The notes under the pieces were generated by a model. The model saw nothing but the letters and a program-made list of their open reading frames with translations, did no database searches and was not told the origin of the DNA. 64,000 nucleotides of DNA from Candidatus Contendibacter sp. (GTDB taxonomy: Bacteria > Pseudomonadota > Gammaproteobacteria > Competibacterales > Competibacteraceae): positions 310,001 through 374,000 of the forward strand of contig JARSSP010000036.1 of the NCBI GenBank assembly GCA_029624675.1. The letters are read 5' to 3'. The position numbers and the translations under genes are program-made. This document shows, in pieces, positions 41,444-51,315 of the stretch (position 1 is the first letter of the stretch; the number at the start of each line of letters is the position of its first letter).

Positions 41444-42487
41444 ATGAATCCGAACAATTGCCTGGATTTCGAAAAGCCCGTCGCCGAATTGGAGGCGATG
41501 CTGAAGGAGCTGCGTCATCTTGGCGCCGAGCAGGATTTGAACATCGGCGACGAAATTGCCCGGCTGGAGGCCAAGAGCAAGGCGCTGACCGATTCGATCT
41601 TCGCCAGCCTGACGCCCTGGCAGATTTCCCAGATCGCCCGCCACCCGCTGCGGCCCTACACCTTGGACTACGTGGAGCGGCTGTTCACCGAGTTCATGGA
41701 GCTGCACGGCGACCGCGCCTTCGCCGACGACCGCGCCATCATTGGCGGGCCGGCGCGGCTGGAGGGTCGGCCGGTGATGGTGATCGGCCATCAGAAGGGC
41801 CGCGACACCAAGGAAAAAATCCACCGCAATTTCGGGATGCCGCGCCCCGAGGGTTATCGCAAGGCGCTGCGGTTGATGAAACTGGCCGAGCGGTTTCGGC
41901 TACCGGTGCTGACCTTCATCGACACGCCGGGCGCCTATCCGGGCATCGGCGCCGAGGAGCGCGGCCAGAGCGAGGCTATCGCCCGCAATCTGTTCGAGAT
42001 GAGCCGGTTGCGAACGCCGGTGATCTGCACGGTGATCGGCGAGGGCGGTTCCGGCGGCGCGCTGGCGGTCGGCGTGGGGGACCGGGTGCTGATGTTGCAA
42101 TACGGTACCTATTCGGTGATCTCGCCTGAAGGTTGCGCGGCCATTTTGTGGAAAAGCGCCGACAAGGCCCCCGACGCCGCTGAGGCGATGGGGTTGACGG
42201 CGGAACGGCTGCTGAAACTACATCTGATCGACGGCATTGTGCCCGAACCGGCGGGCGGTGCCCATCGCGACCTGGAGTGGATGGCGGGAACGCTGCGCGC
42301 CACCTTGTGCGAGCAGTTGCGACAACTGGATGCGCTGACCATGGACGAATTGCTGGAACAACGCTATCGGCGGTTGATGGCGTATGGCGTGTTCAAGGAA
42401 ACCGAGCCGGTAACCTCGGCCCAGTCATCCTGGCAGAGCAGCGTGGCGGCCCTGCTGGGGAAGGACAGCTTGCTGGGCAAGGATTAG
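41444..42487 (+). CDS. accA: Acetyl-CoA carboxylase carboxyltransferase subunit alpha
   Basis: With AccD, transfers carboxyl from biotin to acetyl-CoA to make malonyl-CoA. The product is 347 aa (E. coli 319). Seen: [13 protein letters not shown] at the N-terminus, [37 protein letters not shown] in pieces, and [16 protein letters not shown]. The C-terminus is extended by about 25 residues and ends with [11 protein letters not shown], a short repeat. tilS follows 24 bases later. Confidence 0.96.
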   Translation: MNPNNCLDFEKPVAELEAMLKELRHLGAEQDLNIGDEIARLEAKSKALTDSIFASLTPWQISQIARHPLRPYTLDYVERLFTEFMELHGDRAFADDRAIIGGPARLEGRPVMVIGHQKGRDTKEKIHRNFGMPRPEGYRKALRLMKLAERFRLPVLTFIDTPGAYPGIGAEERGQSEAIARNLFEMSRLRTPVICTVIGEGGSGGALAVGVGDRVLMLQYGTYSVISPEGCAAILWKSADKAPDAAEAMGLTAERLLKLHLIDGIVPEPAGGAHRDLEWMAGTLRATLCEQLRQLDALTMDELLEQRYRRLMAYGVFKETEPVTSAQSSWQSSVAALLGKDSLLGKD

Positions 42488-42511
42488 GAATTTCCCAAGT
42501 CTCCTTCGATC

Positions 42512-43891
42512 TTGTCATCGTTTCCTGCCCCCCCGTTCCTCGAATGCCTGGACACGCTGCTCGCCAGGCATCCTCAAGCGCGTCGCCTGGTGATTGGCTA
42601 TAGCGGTGGCCTGGATTCCCAGGTCCTGCTGCATGGCCTGGCGACGCATCGTGGCCGCTGGCCGGAACGAACGCTGGCGGCGATTTACGTGGACCATGGG
42701 TTGCAGACCGCCTCCGCCGCCTGGGGCGAGCACTGCGGCGAGGTTTGCCGCGCGCTCGACATTCCGTTTCGCGCGCTGCGAGTCGACGCCCGGCCCGGAC
42801 CCGGCGAGAGTCCCGAAGCCGCCGCGCGCCGCGCCCGCTACGCCGCGCTCGCGACCGAATTGGGGCCGGACGCCGCGTTGCTGACCGCCCACCACCGCGA
42901 CGATCAGGCCGAAACCCTGTTGCTGCAATTGTTGCGCGGCGCCGGTCCGCACGGCTTGGCCGCCATGCCGCTGGCGGCGCGGCTGGGCCGGGGCTGGCTG
43001 CTGCGGCCCTTGCTGGCCGTGGATCGCGCCGACCTGCTGGCCTATGCCCAGGCGCACCGGTTGCGCTGGATCGAGGATGCCAGCAACGCCGACGCCGGCT
43101 TCGACCGCAATTATCTGCGTCACCGCGTTCTGCCATTGCTCCGGGAACGTTGGCCGGCCGCGAACCGCGCTCTGGCCCGTTCCGCTCGTTGGTGCGCCGA
43201 AGCCGCTGCCTGGTTCGACATGGAAGCCACCGTCGACTTGGCCCGGATCGGCACGGATCGCCCCGATAGCCTGCATCTCCCGGCGTTGCGGGAACTGGGC
43301 GCAATCCGCCAGCGCAATCTGCTGCGCTACTGGCTCCGGCAATTGGGTTTGCCGATTCCGGACCATCGGCAACTGGAGCATGTTCTGCGCGACGGGTTGA
43401 CCGCCAGGCACGACCGGCAACCGCGCATCCACTGGCCCGGCGGCGAAATCCGGCGCTACCGGGATACGCTCTACGCCATGCCGCCGCTGGTACCCCACGA
43501 TGCGCGCCGCCGCTTGGTCTGGCGCGCGGGCGCGAACGGTTATCCACCGCTGGAATTGCCCGGCATCGGCGAATTGGCGTTGCGGGAAACCAGCGGCGCC
43601 GGCTTACGGGCCACGGCGCTGGCGGGTGGCGAGCTGATCGTGCGTTTCCGCCAGGGTGGCGAGCGTTTCCGGCCCACTGGTCGTCGTCACGGGCAGGAAT
43701 TGAAAAAGCTGTGGCAGGAAGCCGGCGTTCCGCCTTGGGAGCGGGATCGACTGCCGTTGCTGTACCGGACTATCCAGAAGGAAGGGAAGGCTGAAGAGAG
43801 ATTGGTCGCGGTCGTGGGTTTGGGCGTGGCCGCCGAAGCCGAGACCACTCCTAGGGAACCGGGCTGGGAACCGGTTTTTCGGCCATGCTGA
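42512..43891 (+). CDS. tilS: tRNA(Ile)-lysidine synthase
   Basis: Adds lysine to C34 of tRNA-Ile(CAU) so that it reads AUA. The product is 459 aa. The PP-loop SGGLDS is at residues 31-36, followed by YVDHGLQ, TAHHRDDQAETLLLQLLRG and EDASNAD. The C-terminal substrate-binding domain has ERFRPTGRRHGQELKKLW. The only usable start is a TTG at 42512 without a clear Shine-Dalgarno; a start further upstream would overlap nothing but lacks ATG or GTG. The accA-tilS linkage is common in gammaproteobacteria. Confidence 0.93.
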   Translation: MSSFPAPPFLECLDTLLARHPQARRLVIGYSGGLDSQVLLHGLATHRGRWPERTLAAIYVDHGLQTASAAWGEHCGEVCRALDIPFRALRVDARPGPGESPEAAARRARYAALATELGPDAALLTAHHRDDQAETLLLQLLRGAGPHGLAAMPLAARLGRGWLLRPLLAVDRADLLAYAQAHRLRWIEDASNADAGFDRNYLRHRVLPLLRERWPAANRALARSARWCAEAAAWFDMEATVDLARIGTDRPDSLHLPALRELGAIRQRNLLRYWLRQLGLPIPDHRQLEHVLRDGLTARHDRQPRIHWPGGEIRRYRDTLYAMPPLVPHDARRRLVWRAGANGYPPLELPGIGELALRETSGAGLRATALAGGELIVRFRQGGERFRPTGRRHGQELKKLWQEAGVPPWERDRLPLLYRTIQKEGKAEERLVAVVGLGVAAEAETTPREPGWEPVFRPC

Positions 43892-43978
43892 TCGGCCAGC
43901 GGCGGAGCGTGAAAAACCGCTTTCCCCAACCGGTTCCCAGCGCGCCGGCCAGTCGCATAGCGGTTGAACCGCCGCTTT

Positions 43979-44749
43979 TCACCGGCATTCCCCCACCGAT
44001 CCCGGCGGGCAGCGGCGACGATTGGTCCAGATGGTGCTGTCGAGCTTGGCGTCGGCAAAGCGCGCGCCGTCGATGCGCGCATCGGCCAGGGTGGCCTCGC
44101 CCAGGTCGGCGCCGGTGAAATCCACGTTCAGCAGATTCGCGCCGTCCAGCTTGGCCCCATGAAGATGGGCGCCGCTCAGCACCGCGTTTTCCAGCACGGC
44201 TCGGCTGAGCGTCGCGCCGCTCAGGTTCGCACCCGGCAGCTTGGCGTCGGTCAGGTCGGCTTGCGCCAGCGTGGCCTGGCTCAGGTTCACGCCGCTCAGA
44301 TCCGCGCCGGTGAGAGCGGCCTGATACAGCCGCGCGCCGCTGAGGTCGGCCTTGCTCAAATTCGCCTGGGTCAGCACTGCCCGATCCAGCCGCGCGCCGG
44401 CCATGCTGGCACCGACCAACACAGTCTGGTCCAGATGGGCCGAGACCAGCCGCGCTCCCACCAGCGTCGCGCCGGCGAAATCGGCCCGGCCGAGGGTCGC
44501 GCCGCCCAAATCCGCGCCGCTCAGCCGCGCACCGGCTAGTTTGGCGGCGGTCAGATTGGTCTGGGTCAGCACCGCCTCGCGCAAGTCCGCCCCGGTCAAG
44601 TCCGCCCCCTGCTTGTCGCAGTGCAGCCAGTTGACCCGCCGGGCCGGGGGATCGTCGCAAGCGCTCCAGCCAGCGGTGGGCCACTGGAGCAACGCCAGCA
44701 GGCACAAGGGTGACAGCAGGACGACCGCCGAACAGTCGCGAATCCTCAC
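43979..44749 (-). CDS. Secreted pentapeptide-repeat protein
   Basis: The 256-aa product has a signal peptide (hydrophobic residues 8-28, ending GWSACDD), a short Cys-containing segment (CDDPPARRVNWLHCDKQ), and then about 36 A(D/N)LxX pentapeptides forming a right-handed quadrilateral beta-helix. The C-terminus (WTNRRRCPPGSVGECR) is short and Cys-containing. Function unknown; some cytosolic relatives mimic DNA and protect gyrase, but an exported form argues for another role. GTG start with GAGG six bases upstream, 10 bases after lon. Confidence 0.8.
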   Translation of the reverse strand: MRIRDCSAVVLLSPLCLLALLQWPTAGWSACDDPPARRVNWLHCDKQGADLTGADLREAVLTQTNLTAAKLAGARLSGADLGGATLGRADFAGATLVGARLVSAHLDQTVLVGASMAGARLDRAVLTQANLSKADLSGARLYQAALTGADLSGVNLSQATLAQADLTDAKLPGANLSGATLSRAVLENAVLSGAHLHGAKLDGANLLNVDFTGADLGEATLADARIDGARFADAKLDSTIWTNRRRCPPGSVGECR

Positions 44750-44759
44750 AAGGGTCCTC

Positions 44760-47189
44760 TCATGGCGCTCGCTCCAACGTGAACACCAGATCCACCACCT
44801 GCCGGAATCGCTCGACGAAATGCAGGGTAAGCCCCTCCCGAATGTGGTCCGGCAATTCCTCGGCGTCGCCGCGGCAGCCTTCCGGCAGGATGATTTCGTG
44901 AATACCCACCCGGCGGGCGGCGATGAGCTTCTCGCGAATCCCGCCCACCGGCAGCACCTGCCCGGTCAAGGTCAACTCGCCGGTCATCGCCAGCGGGCGG
45001 GTCGGCTGCTGGCCGCGCGCCAGCGACAACAGGGCGGTGGCCATGGTGATGCCGGCGCTGGGACCGTCCTTGGGCGTGGCCCCTTCCGGGACGTGGAGAT
45101 GCACGAATGCCTCGTCGAAGAACTTGGGATCGGCCTGATACTCCTCCAGATGAGCGCTGAGATAGCTGTAGGCAATGTTGGCCGATTCCTGCATCACCTC
45201 GCCCAGACGGCCGGTCAGCTTGAAACCACGATTCTTGGTATGGACCAGGCTGGCCTCGACGTTGAGCGTCGCGCCGCCCATGGCGGTCCAGGCCAGGCCG
45301 GTCACCACGCCGACACCGGTCATCGGGGTTTCGGTCTTGAACGGCGGTTTGCCCAGGTAGCCGTCCAAATCCACTGGCTCCACCGTGATCGGTCCCTCGC
45401 GGCCCTCAACGATTTGCACCGCGCTCTTGCGCACGATCCGGCCCAGTTGCTTTTCCAGATTGCGCACCCCCGCTTCCCGCGCGTAGCCCTCGATGATCTG
45501 GCGCAGCGCTTCCTCGCCAAGGGTGATTCGGTCGCGCGCCAGCCCGCTGCGTTCCAGCAGCCTGGGCCACAGGTGGTTGCGAGCGATTTGCAGCTTCTCG
45601 GCGGTGATGTAGCCGGACAGGCGGATGGTCTCCATCCGGTCGAGCAGCGGGGCCGGGATGGTGTCGAGCTGGTTGGCGGTGCACATGAACAGCACCTTGG
45701 ATAAATCAAAGCGCACGTCCAGATAGTGATCCAAAAACTCGGTGTTTTGCTCGGGGTCGAGCACCTCCAGCAGCGCCGAGGCCGGATCGCCATGATACGA
45801 CGCGCCGATCTTATCGATCTCGTCGAGCATGATCACCGGATTGGCGGTCTTGGCGTCGCGGATGGCTTGGATGAACTTGCCGGGCAGGGCGCCGATGTAA
45901 GTGCGGCGATGGCCCTTGATTTCGGCCTCGTCGCGCATCCCGCCCAGGCTCAGCCGGTAGAACTTGCGGTCCAGCGCGGCGGCCACCGAGCGGCCGATGG
46001 ACGTTTTGCCGACGCCCGGCGGACCGACCAGCAGGATGATCGAGCCGCCGACCTGACCTTTCAATGCTCCCACCGCCAGGAATTCGATGATGCGATCCTT
46101 GACGTCGTCCAGCCCGTCGTGGTCGCGATCCAGGATTTCCCGCGCGTGCTTGAGGTTGAGATTATCGGTCGAATAAATGCCCCACGGCAGTTCGGTCATC
46201 GTGTCCAGATAGTTGCGGGTGACGGCGTATTCCGGCGAGCCGGTTTCCAGGATCGCCAGCTTGTCCAGTTCGTCGTTGATCCGCTTCAGCGCCGCCTCGG
46301 GTACCTGCCGGCTGGTCAGCCGCTCGCGAAAACGGTCGACGTCGGCGGTGCGGTCGTCCTTGGCGATGCCGAGTTCCTGCTGGATGGCCTTGAGCTGCTC
46401 GCGCAAGAAGAACTTGCGCTGATGCTCGCTCATCTTCTCCTCGACCTGCTTGCGAATGTGGGTTTGGAGCTTGGCGACTTCCAGTTCCTTCTTGATCAGG
46501 ACGATGACTTTCTTCAGCCGTTCCAGGATCGGCGCGGTGGCCAGGATTTCCTGCAATTCCTCCTTGGTCGCCGTGGTCAGGCTGGCGGCGAAATCGGCCA
46601 GCGGCGAAGGGTCGTGGGTGTTGAAGCGGTTGAGGAAGAATTTCAGTTCCTCGGAATACAACGGATTGAGCGGGATCAGCTCCTTCAACGTGTTGATCAC
46701 CGCCAGCGAGTAGGCCCGCAATTCCTCGACATCGGCCGCGTCGTTCTCGCTCAGGTACTCAACCTGGACATGATAGGGCGGTTCTTGGGACAGCCACTTG
46801 ACGATGCGAAACCGCTTCAGACCCTGGGCGATGAATTGCAGGCGACCGTCGTTGCGAGCCAACTGGTGCATCCGGGCAGCGGTGCCAACCTCGTGAAAAT
46901 CGTCGGGTCCCGCCTTTTCCGCGCTGTCGGGCTTGACCAGGATCAGGCCGATGACCCGCTGCTCGCGGCTAGCGGCGGCCTCGATGGTGGGCAGCCATGG
47001 CTCCTCGTTGAGCAGCAGCGGCAACGCCTGGGCTGGGAAGAACGGCCGCTCGGACAGCGGCAGTAGATACAGAGTGACAGGTAGAATGTCGGCAGCGGCG
47101 ACGATGGTGTTATTGTTGGCGGGCGCTTCGCGCTCGTCGTCCTCGCGCACGACTTCCACTTCAAGGGCTTCGGCTTCGTGATCGGTCAT
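44760..47189 (-). CDS. lon: ATP-dependent protease La
   Basis: Cytoplasmic AAA+ protease that removes damaged and regulatory proteins. The product is 809 aa. An N-terminal substrate domain starts near [17 protein letters not shown], the AAA domain has Walker [14 protein letters not shown] and Walker [12 protein letters not shown], and the protease domain has the catalytic Ser in KDGPSAGIT and Lys in [16 protein letters not shown]. The acidic N-terminal extension (residues 1-25) is not conserved. A sigma32-type promoter lies just upstream. Confidence 0.96.
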   Translation of the reverse strand: MTDHEAEALEVEVVREDDEREAPANNNTIVAAADILPVTLYLLPLSERPFFPAQALPLLLNEEPWLPTIEAAASREQRVIGLILVKPDSAEKAGPDDFHEVGTAARMHQLARNDGRLQFIAQGLKRFRIVKWLSQEPPYHVQVEYLSENDAADVEELRAYSLAVINTLKELIPLNPLYSEELKFFLNRFNTHDPSPLADFAASLTTATKEELQEILATAPILERLKKVIVLIKKELEVAKLQTHIRKQVEEKMSEHQRKFFLREQLKAIQQELGIAKDDRTADVDRFRERLTSRQVPEAALKRINDELDKLAILETGSPEYAVTRNYLDTMTELPWGIYSTDNLNLKHAREILDRDHDGLDDVKDRIIEFLAVGALKGQVGGSIILLVGPPGVGKTSIGRSVAAALDRKFYRLSLGGMRDEAEIKGHRRTYIGALPGKFIQAIRDAKTANPVIMLDEIDKIGASYHGDPASALLEVLDPEQNTEFLDHYLDVRFDLSKVLFMCTANQLDTIPAPLLDRMETIRLSGYITAEKLQIARNHLWPRLLERSGLARDRITLGEEALRQIIEGYAREAGVRNLEKQLGRIVRKSAVQIVEGREGPITVEPVDLDGYLGKPPFKTETPMTGVGVVTGLAWTAMGGATLNVEASLVHTKNRGFKLTGRLGEVMQESANIAYSYLSAHLEEYQADPKFFDEAFVHLHVPEGATPKDGPSAGITMATALLSLARGQQPTRPLAMTGELTLTGQVLPVGGIREKLIAARRVGIHEIILPEGCRGDAEELPDHIREGLTLHFVERFRQVVDLVFTLERAP

Positions 47190-47220
47190 GATGATTCCGC
47201 GGCTAAGGGGACTTGCACCT

Positions 47221-47255
47221 TAAATGCGGGCGAGGTGAGTAATTATCAAGGGCGA
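47221..47255 (-). promoter_or_regulatory. Sigma32 heat-shock promoter for lon
   Basis: On the minus strand TCGCCCTTGAT (47255-47245) and CCGCATTTA (47229-47221) stand 15 bases apart. They match the heat-shock consensus (TNTCNCCCTTGAA, CCCCATNTA) with one mismatch in each core. The start point would fall about 25 bases before the lon ATG. lon is a classical member of the sigma32 regulon in E. coli. Confidence 0.75.
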
Positions 47256-47286
47256 GGTCGCCAACCGGAATAGCCTGGCGCCCGTT

Positions 47287-47919
47287 TCACAACCCGGTCT
47301 TACGCAACTCGATGCGCCGGAACCAGCCGCCGGCCAGCGCGGGCTGGTCGGATGCGACCTCCAGCTCCGGTGTTTGGGCCAGCACGTCCTCGAACACCAC
47401 GTCGGTGCGGGTGGCCAACAGCCCCAGCACCGGGCTGACCAGCCGCCGCAGCGGCGCTTTCTGACCGGGGTGCAGGAATTTGTCGAGGATCAGCGCCCGC
47501 CCGCCATGCCGCAGCACCCGCGCCGCTTCCGCCAGCACCTGTTCGGGATGGGGCGTGACCGCCAGGATCAGATGCAGCACCACGGCCTCAAATGCGGCGT
47601 CGTCATAGGGCAGGCGGCGGGCGTCGCCCTGGTCAAGCCGGATGTCCAGATTCAGGGCAGCGGCCTTGCGCCGGGCGCGCGCCAGCATCGCCGGCGTCAG
47701 GTCAATGCCCGTGTAGTGCGGTCCCTGTCGTAGCAGCGGCAGATCCAGCCCGCTGCCGATACCGACCAACAACACCTCGGCGTGCGGTCCCTCCCACAGG
47801 CGCCGCAAGCTATCCCGTCGCGCCCTCGCGGTGAATGGGGCCACGAACGCATCGTAGACCGGCGCAAACAGGGTGTAGGTATAGCGCAGCGTGGCTCGAC
47901 TTTCCCGCTCAGACGGCAT
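47287..47919 (-). CDS. Class I SAM-dependent methyltransferase
   Basis: The 210-aa product has a Rossmann methyltransferase fold: motif I VLLVGIGSGLDLPLL, an acidic motif II YTGIDLTPAML, QGDARRLPYDDAAFEAVV, and post-motif AARVLRHGGRALILDKF. The N-terminal YTYTLFAPVYDAFVAPFT resembles UbiE-like and phospholipid N-methyltransferases, but the substrate cannot be told. The ATG at 47919 is preferred on family length, though no Shine-Dalgarno precedes it. It sits between the lon promoter and an ATPase-nuclease gene. Confidence 0.8.
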   Translation of the reverse strand: MPSERESRATLRYTYTLFAPVYDAFVAPFTARARRDSLRRLWEGPHAEVLLVGIGSGLDLPLLRQGPHYTGIDLTPAMLARARRKAAALNLDIRLDQGDARRLPYDDAAFEAVVLHLILAVTPHPEQVLAEAARVLRHGGRALILDKFLHPGQKAPLRRLVSPVLGLLATRTDVVFEDVLAQTPELEVASDQPALAGGWFRRIELRKTGL

Positions 47920-47945
47920 AGCACAGTACTCTGTTAGAAGCGGTC

Positions 47946-47966
47946 TAAAAACGCCTCTTAGGCGTT
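47946..47966 (-). terminator. Hairpin with T-run after the ATPase-nuclease gene
   Basis: On the minus strand AACGCCT, AAG, AGGCGTT is followed by TTTTA, 25 bases after the stop of the ATPase-nuclease gene. It fits a small intrinsic terminator. The core CGCCTCTTAGGCG also resembles the left-end hairpin of the IS200/IS605 remnant near 51320, so it could be an element-end relic. Confidence 0.55.
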
Positions 47967-47990
47967 CCAGCACGGAACTGAGGGGGGCGT

Positions 47991-49571
47991 TTAGCACCCC
48001 CACACGATGATGCGTCGGCCCTGATGGGTTTCCTCACGGCGGTAGATTTTTTCGTCCCACGGCCGGGCGCTGCGGTCGAAGATCACCAGATGGCCAGCGC
48101 TTTCGCCCAGCCGGTCAAGGTATTGCCCCGTTTGCTCCAACCCCTCGGCCAGGGTGCGCTCCAGGGTTTTGCGCCGGATTTTCAGCTCGATCACGATTTT
48201 TTGCACCCCGCCGGGATAACGCCAGAGCACCAGCAGATCGGTGCGGCCCCGGCCCAGGCCGTATTCGCGCTCCACCCGCCCGCCGCCATTGACGAGGCGT
48301 TGCAGGAAGGCTTGCAATAGCAGTTGCGGGCCGGCTTCGGCGTAGTCGAACCGTTGCAGCCAGTGTTCGGCATGCTCGCGGAAGAAGCCCTGGAAGCCGG
48401 CCAGTAATTTATCGTCGTCCAGTCGGCCGTCGGGACGCAAGTACCAGGTGGTTTGCTGGCTGGCTTCGAGATCGAGTTGCTGAACGTAGGTCAGTTGCCG
48501 GGGGATGATTTCGCGGTAGGTGGCGTTGGCGATGGCCAGGTGGCCGTTGATGCGGTCGATCAGTCCCAAATCCAAAACGTACTGAACATCCTCATCGCTG
48601 GCGGCGGCTTGCAGTTGCTCACCGCTCAACAGCGGTTCGATCACCCGCCGCACACGCGCCTCCCGGAGTTTCTCGGCCAACTGATCGAGATGGGTTTCCC
48701 GGCGCAGGATCAATGCCTCCTTGGCCTCGTCCAGCAAGTCGGCGGTAATGGGCTGGCGGCGGTCCCGCCCGGCGGGCAGCTCGAAGCAGGTCTCGTAGCC
48801 CAGGGCGTTGACCAGCCACGGCTGGCCCCGGCTCAGGTCCCAGGCCCGCGCCAGGGCGTCGTCGGTGAACGGCTGGCCGGTCTCGGCGGTATGTTCGGCA
48901 TAGAGCGCGGCCATCTCGTCCACGGTGAAATTGCCCAGCCGTAGCGATTTGGCCTTGATGTTGAAGGCGCTGCCGCCGGTGATGATTTCCTTCGTGCTGC
49001 CGGAATGAATCCGGTAGTCGCGCACGTCGCGCACCCCGCACAGGAGGATGCTCTGGGGAAAGCTGGTCGGGCGGTCGGCGTAGCCGGCTCGTAATTGGCG
49101 TAGAACCGTGATTAAAGTATCGCCGATCAGGGCGTCCACTTCGTCCAGCAGTAGCACCAGCGGTCGGTCGCTGACTTGACTCCAGCGGCTGAGTAACGCT
49201 TGCAGCGCGCCATACTCGCCGGCCCGCTCCAGTAATGGCTCGGTGGCCACTTGCGCCAGGTCAGCCGATATCCTTTCCGCTTGCATCCGACAGGCATAGA
49301 GCATGGCCCGCATCGCCTCCCTGACCTTCTCACGCGCCGCCTGAGCGATTTCGATGTTGACGTAGACGCAACGGTAGCGGTCGCCGGCGTTGAGATACTC
49401 GCGCAGCGCCAGCAGGCAACTGGTCTTGCCGGTCTGGCGGGGGGCGTGGAGGACGAAATACTTCTTCTGCTCAATCAGCGGCAACAGGGCATCCAGGTCG
49501 ATCCGGCGCAAGGGATCGAGACAATAATGATCGGCCGGATTAACCGGCCCGGCGGTGTTGAAAAAGCGCAT
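47991..49571 (-). CDS. AAA ATPase fused to a PD-(D/E)XK nuclease domain
   Basis: Function unknown; 526 aa, cytoplasmic. The N-terminal half is an AAA/STAND-like ATPase with Walker A APRQTGKTSCLLAL and Walker B RPLVLLLDEVDAL, then a helical region (about residues 240-400). The C-terminal part carries a PD-(D/E)XK core: REYGLGRGRTDLLVLW followed by KIVIELKI (Asp, Glu-x-Lys). This ATPase-nuclease layout occurs as scattered accessory genes; a defence or mobile-element role is possible but unproven. The ATG at 49571 has GGAG six bases upstream; another ATG lies seven codons earlier. Confidence 0.75.
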   Translation of the reverse strand: MRFFNTAGPVNPADHYCLDPLRRIDLDALLPLIEQKKYFVLHAPRQTGKTSCLLALREYLNAGDRYRCVYVNIEIAQAAREKVREAMRAMLYACRMQAERISADLAQVATEPLLERAGEYGALQALLSRWSQVSDRPLVLLLDEVDALIGDTLITVLRQLRAGYADRPTSFPQSILLCGVRDVRDYRIHSGSTKEIITGGSAFNIKAKSLRLGNFTVDEMAALYAEHTAETGQPFTDDALARAWDLSRGQPWLVNALGYETCFELPAGRDRRQPITADLLDEAKEALILRRETHLDQLAEKLREARVRRVIEPLLSGEQLQAAASDEDVQYVLDLGLIDRINGHLAIANATYREIIPRQLTYVQQLDLEASQQTTWYLRPDGRLDDDKLLAGFQGFFREHAEHWLQRFDYAEAGPQLLLQAFLQRLVNGGGRVEREYGLGRGRTDLLVLWRYPGGVQKIVIELKIRRKTLERTLAEGLEQTGQYLDRLGESAGHLVIFDRSARPWDEKIYRREETHQGRRIIVWGC

Positions 49572-49830
49572 GGGGTTCTCCAAGGGGTACATCTTCCCAT
49601 TTCTATACAGACGATTCTATTAGATTACACTTTGATGATTCATAGCATTTGAAATGCACCTCGATCAGCACGATTTTTCCAGTGCCTTCAGTTCTTTTTG
49701 TCTCAGTGCCTCAATATTGATTTGTGTACCCCCCTACATTTAAGACTCATTTTCAAGATAACCGTCGCTTCCCCGCCATTTTCCCGCCCGGTGGCGTCCG
49801 ACCGATGATCCAGATCACGGAGAGCATGAC
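49572..49830. other. AT-rich gap in the accessory region
   Basis: This 259-base gap between divergent genes has clearly lower GC than its surroundings, especially 49605-49760 with several A/T runs. No gene, repeat or convincing promoter pair was found. The base composition suggests acquired DNA or promoters for both flanking genes. Confidence 0.5.
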
Positions 49831-50772
49831 ATGACTCGTTTACGCATTGCCCGCGCGAGCCGCTTGGCCGCGTTGCTGCTGCCCGGTTTGGCCGTTGCCG
49901 CCGGGCTGAACGATACCGGCGTCATCAAATGCGCCAATCTCACCCAGAACGGTCAACCCTGCTCGCAAACCGATTTTCCCCGCCAGGACGCCGAAACGGG
50001 CCGCGATGCGCAGTCCGGCTTGGGCAAGGCTGGCGCTGGCCCCGCCGGATTCGACTTCACCAAATTGGACAGCGATGGTAAGCCGCTGGACGCCAGCGCG
50101 CCGGCGTGGGACTGCGTGCGCGACAACGTGACTGGGCGGGTCTGGGAGATCAAGACCGACGACAACGGCTTGCGCGACAAGGGTTGGACCTATATCTGGT
50201 ACAACCCGGACCCCGCCACCAATGGTGGCGATGCGGGTTCCACGGGTGGCGCCACTTGCGGCGGTTTTCTCGGTAACCAATGCAACACCCAGGCTTACAC
50301 TGCCGCCGTTAACGCCTTGAATCCCAAGCTCTGCGGCTTTAGCGACTGGCGGATGCCCACGCGCGACCGGTTGCGCGCCCTGCGCCCCCGCGCCAAGCCG
50401 GCGGCCCGGCCCGGTTTTACCCACGTATTTCGCCTGCCGTTGAAAGCCTTGGCCGGCTTGCGCCGGCAACTGCGCCGCCAGGGCATCGCCCACCGCTTCA
50501 TCGCCGAAGAAGGCTATTTGCGCGGCGGACTGAAACGTCGGGTGTTGCGGCTGATCTGGCGGCCAGCCGCGTCCCGAATCACTCACCCCGACCCCCCGAT
50601 CCGCAACCTCAAACCCCGACCAGACCCCCTCGTTCGGGCCAGCTCTCCTTCGACTACACTGGAGTCACCTGATGAAGATCACGACCCTTTGCCGTCTGGT
50701 CCTCCTGGGAGCGCCAGCGTTACTGATCTGGCCCGCTACCGCCCCGTGGGCGGATACCAACCCCAACTTTAA
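49831..50772 (+). CDS. Chimeric exported protein with truncated DUF1566 domain
   Basis: The 313-aa frame opens with a signal peptide (MTRLRIARASRLAALLLPGLAVAAG) and the first half of a DUF1566 (Lcl_C) domain: CVRDNVTGRVWEIKTDD, YTAAVNALNPKLCGFSDWRMPT. After residue 175 the family similarity stops. The rest (RLRALRPRAKPAARPGFTH, RLPLKALAGLRRQLRRQGIAHRFIAEEGY in pieces) is basic and unlike DUF1566; I do not recognise it. The tail overlaps the start of the next gene in another frame. It looks like a truncated gene fused to foreign or out-of-frame sequence. GGAGAG precedes the ATG. Confidence 0.55.
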   Translation: MTRLRIARASRLAALLLPGLAVAAGLNDTGVIKCANLTQNGQPCSQTDFPRQDAETGRDAQSGLGKAGAGPAGFDFTKLDSDGKPLDASAPAWDCVRDNVTGRVWEIKTDDNGLRDKGWTYIWYNPDPATNGGDAGSTGGATCGGFLGNQCNTQAYTAAVNALNPKLCGFSDWRMPTRDRLRALRPRAKPAARPGFTHVFRLPLKALAGLRRQLRRQGIAHRFIAEEGYLRGGLKRRVLRLIWRPAASRITHPDPPIRNLKPRPDPLVRASSPSTTLESPDEDHDPLPSGPPGSASVTDLARYRPVGGYQPQL

Positions 50773-51300
50773 CCCTAATGTCACCGCCACCACCCCGGAC
50801 GGCGATTTCACTCTGGATAATACGAACGGCACCGCCTACCACAAAAAAACCGGCCTGACCTGGAAGCGTTGCCACGAGGGCTGGGATTGGAACGGCGCCA
50901 CTTGCGTCGATAATACCAGTGTGGCTGACGCTTACACCTGGTCGGCGGCGCTGCAACTGGGTCCAGCCAGTACCTTCGCCGGGTTCAGCGACTGGCGCTT
51001 GCCCAACCAGAAAGAACTGAACTCAATTGTCGAACAGCGCAACTGGAATCCGGCGATCAACGCCACGGTTTTCCCCAATACGCCACCAACGGATTACTTC
51101 TGGTCGGCGTCGCCTATGCCCCCAATGCCGACAACGCGTGGTACGTGTTCTTCTACGGTGGCAACGACTACGCCAGCTTCCAGGGCAGCGACTACGCCGT
51201 GCGGTTGGTGCGCGGCGGACAGTATTCTTTGCTTTCTGTGACCAAGGCCGGCGGTGGCGGCGGCGCGGTGAGCAGCAACCTGCCCGGCATTGATTTCCAA
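50672..51300 (+). pseudogene. DUF1566 protein, frameshifted and cut by an IS element
   Basis: Signal peptide MKITTLCRLVLLGAPALLIWPATAPWA, then a DUF1566 domain: TYHKKTGLTWKRCHEG-like text, FAGFSDWRLPNQKELNSIVE, TDYFWSASP. The frame then breaks near 51112: one missing C in TCGCCTATGCC. In the next frame the domain resumes as YAPNADNAWYVFFYGGND, SDYAVRLVRGGQ, and goes on to LSVTKAGGGGGAVSSNLPGID, which looks like the start of the Gly-rich repeat that follows DUF1566 in similar exported proteins. That part ends where IS200/IS605 sequence begins (about 51300). GGAG stands before the ATG. Confidence 0.7.
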
Positions 51301-51315
51301 ACAATAGGATATAAA

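Noticed and set aside
49806..49817. FNR-like box TGAT-N4-ATCA
   Set aside because: It lies only 14 bases before the start codon, inside the likely Shine-Dalgarno region, and the outer bases do not match; probably chance.
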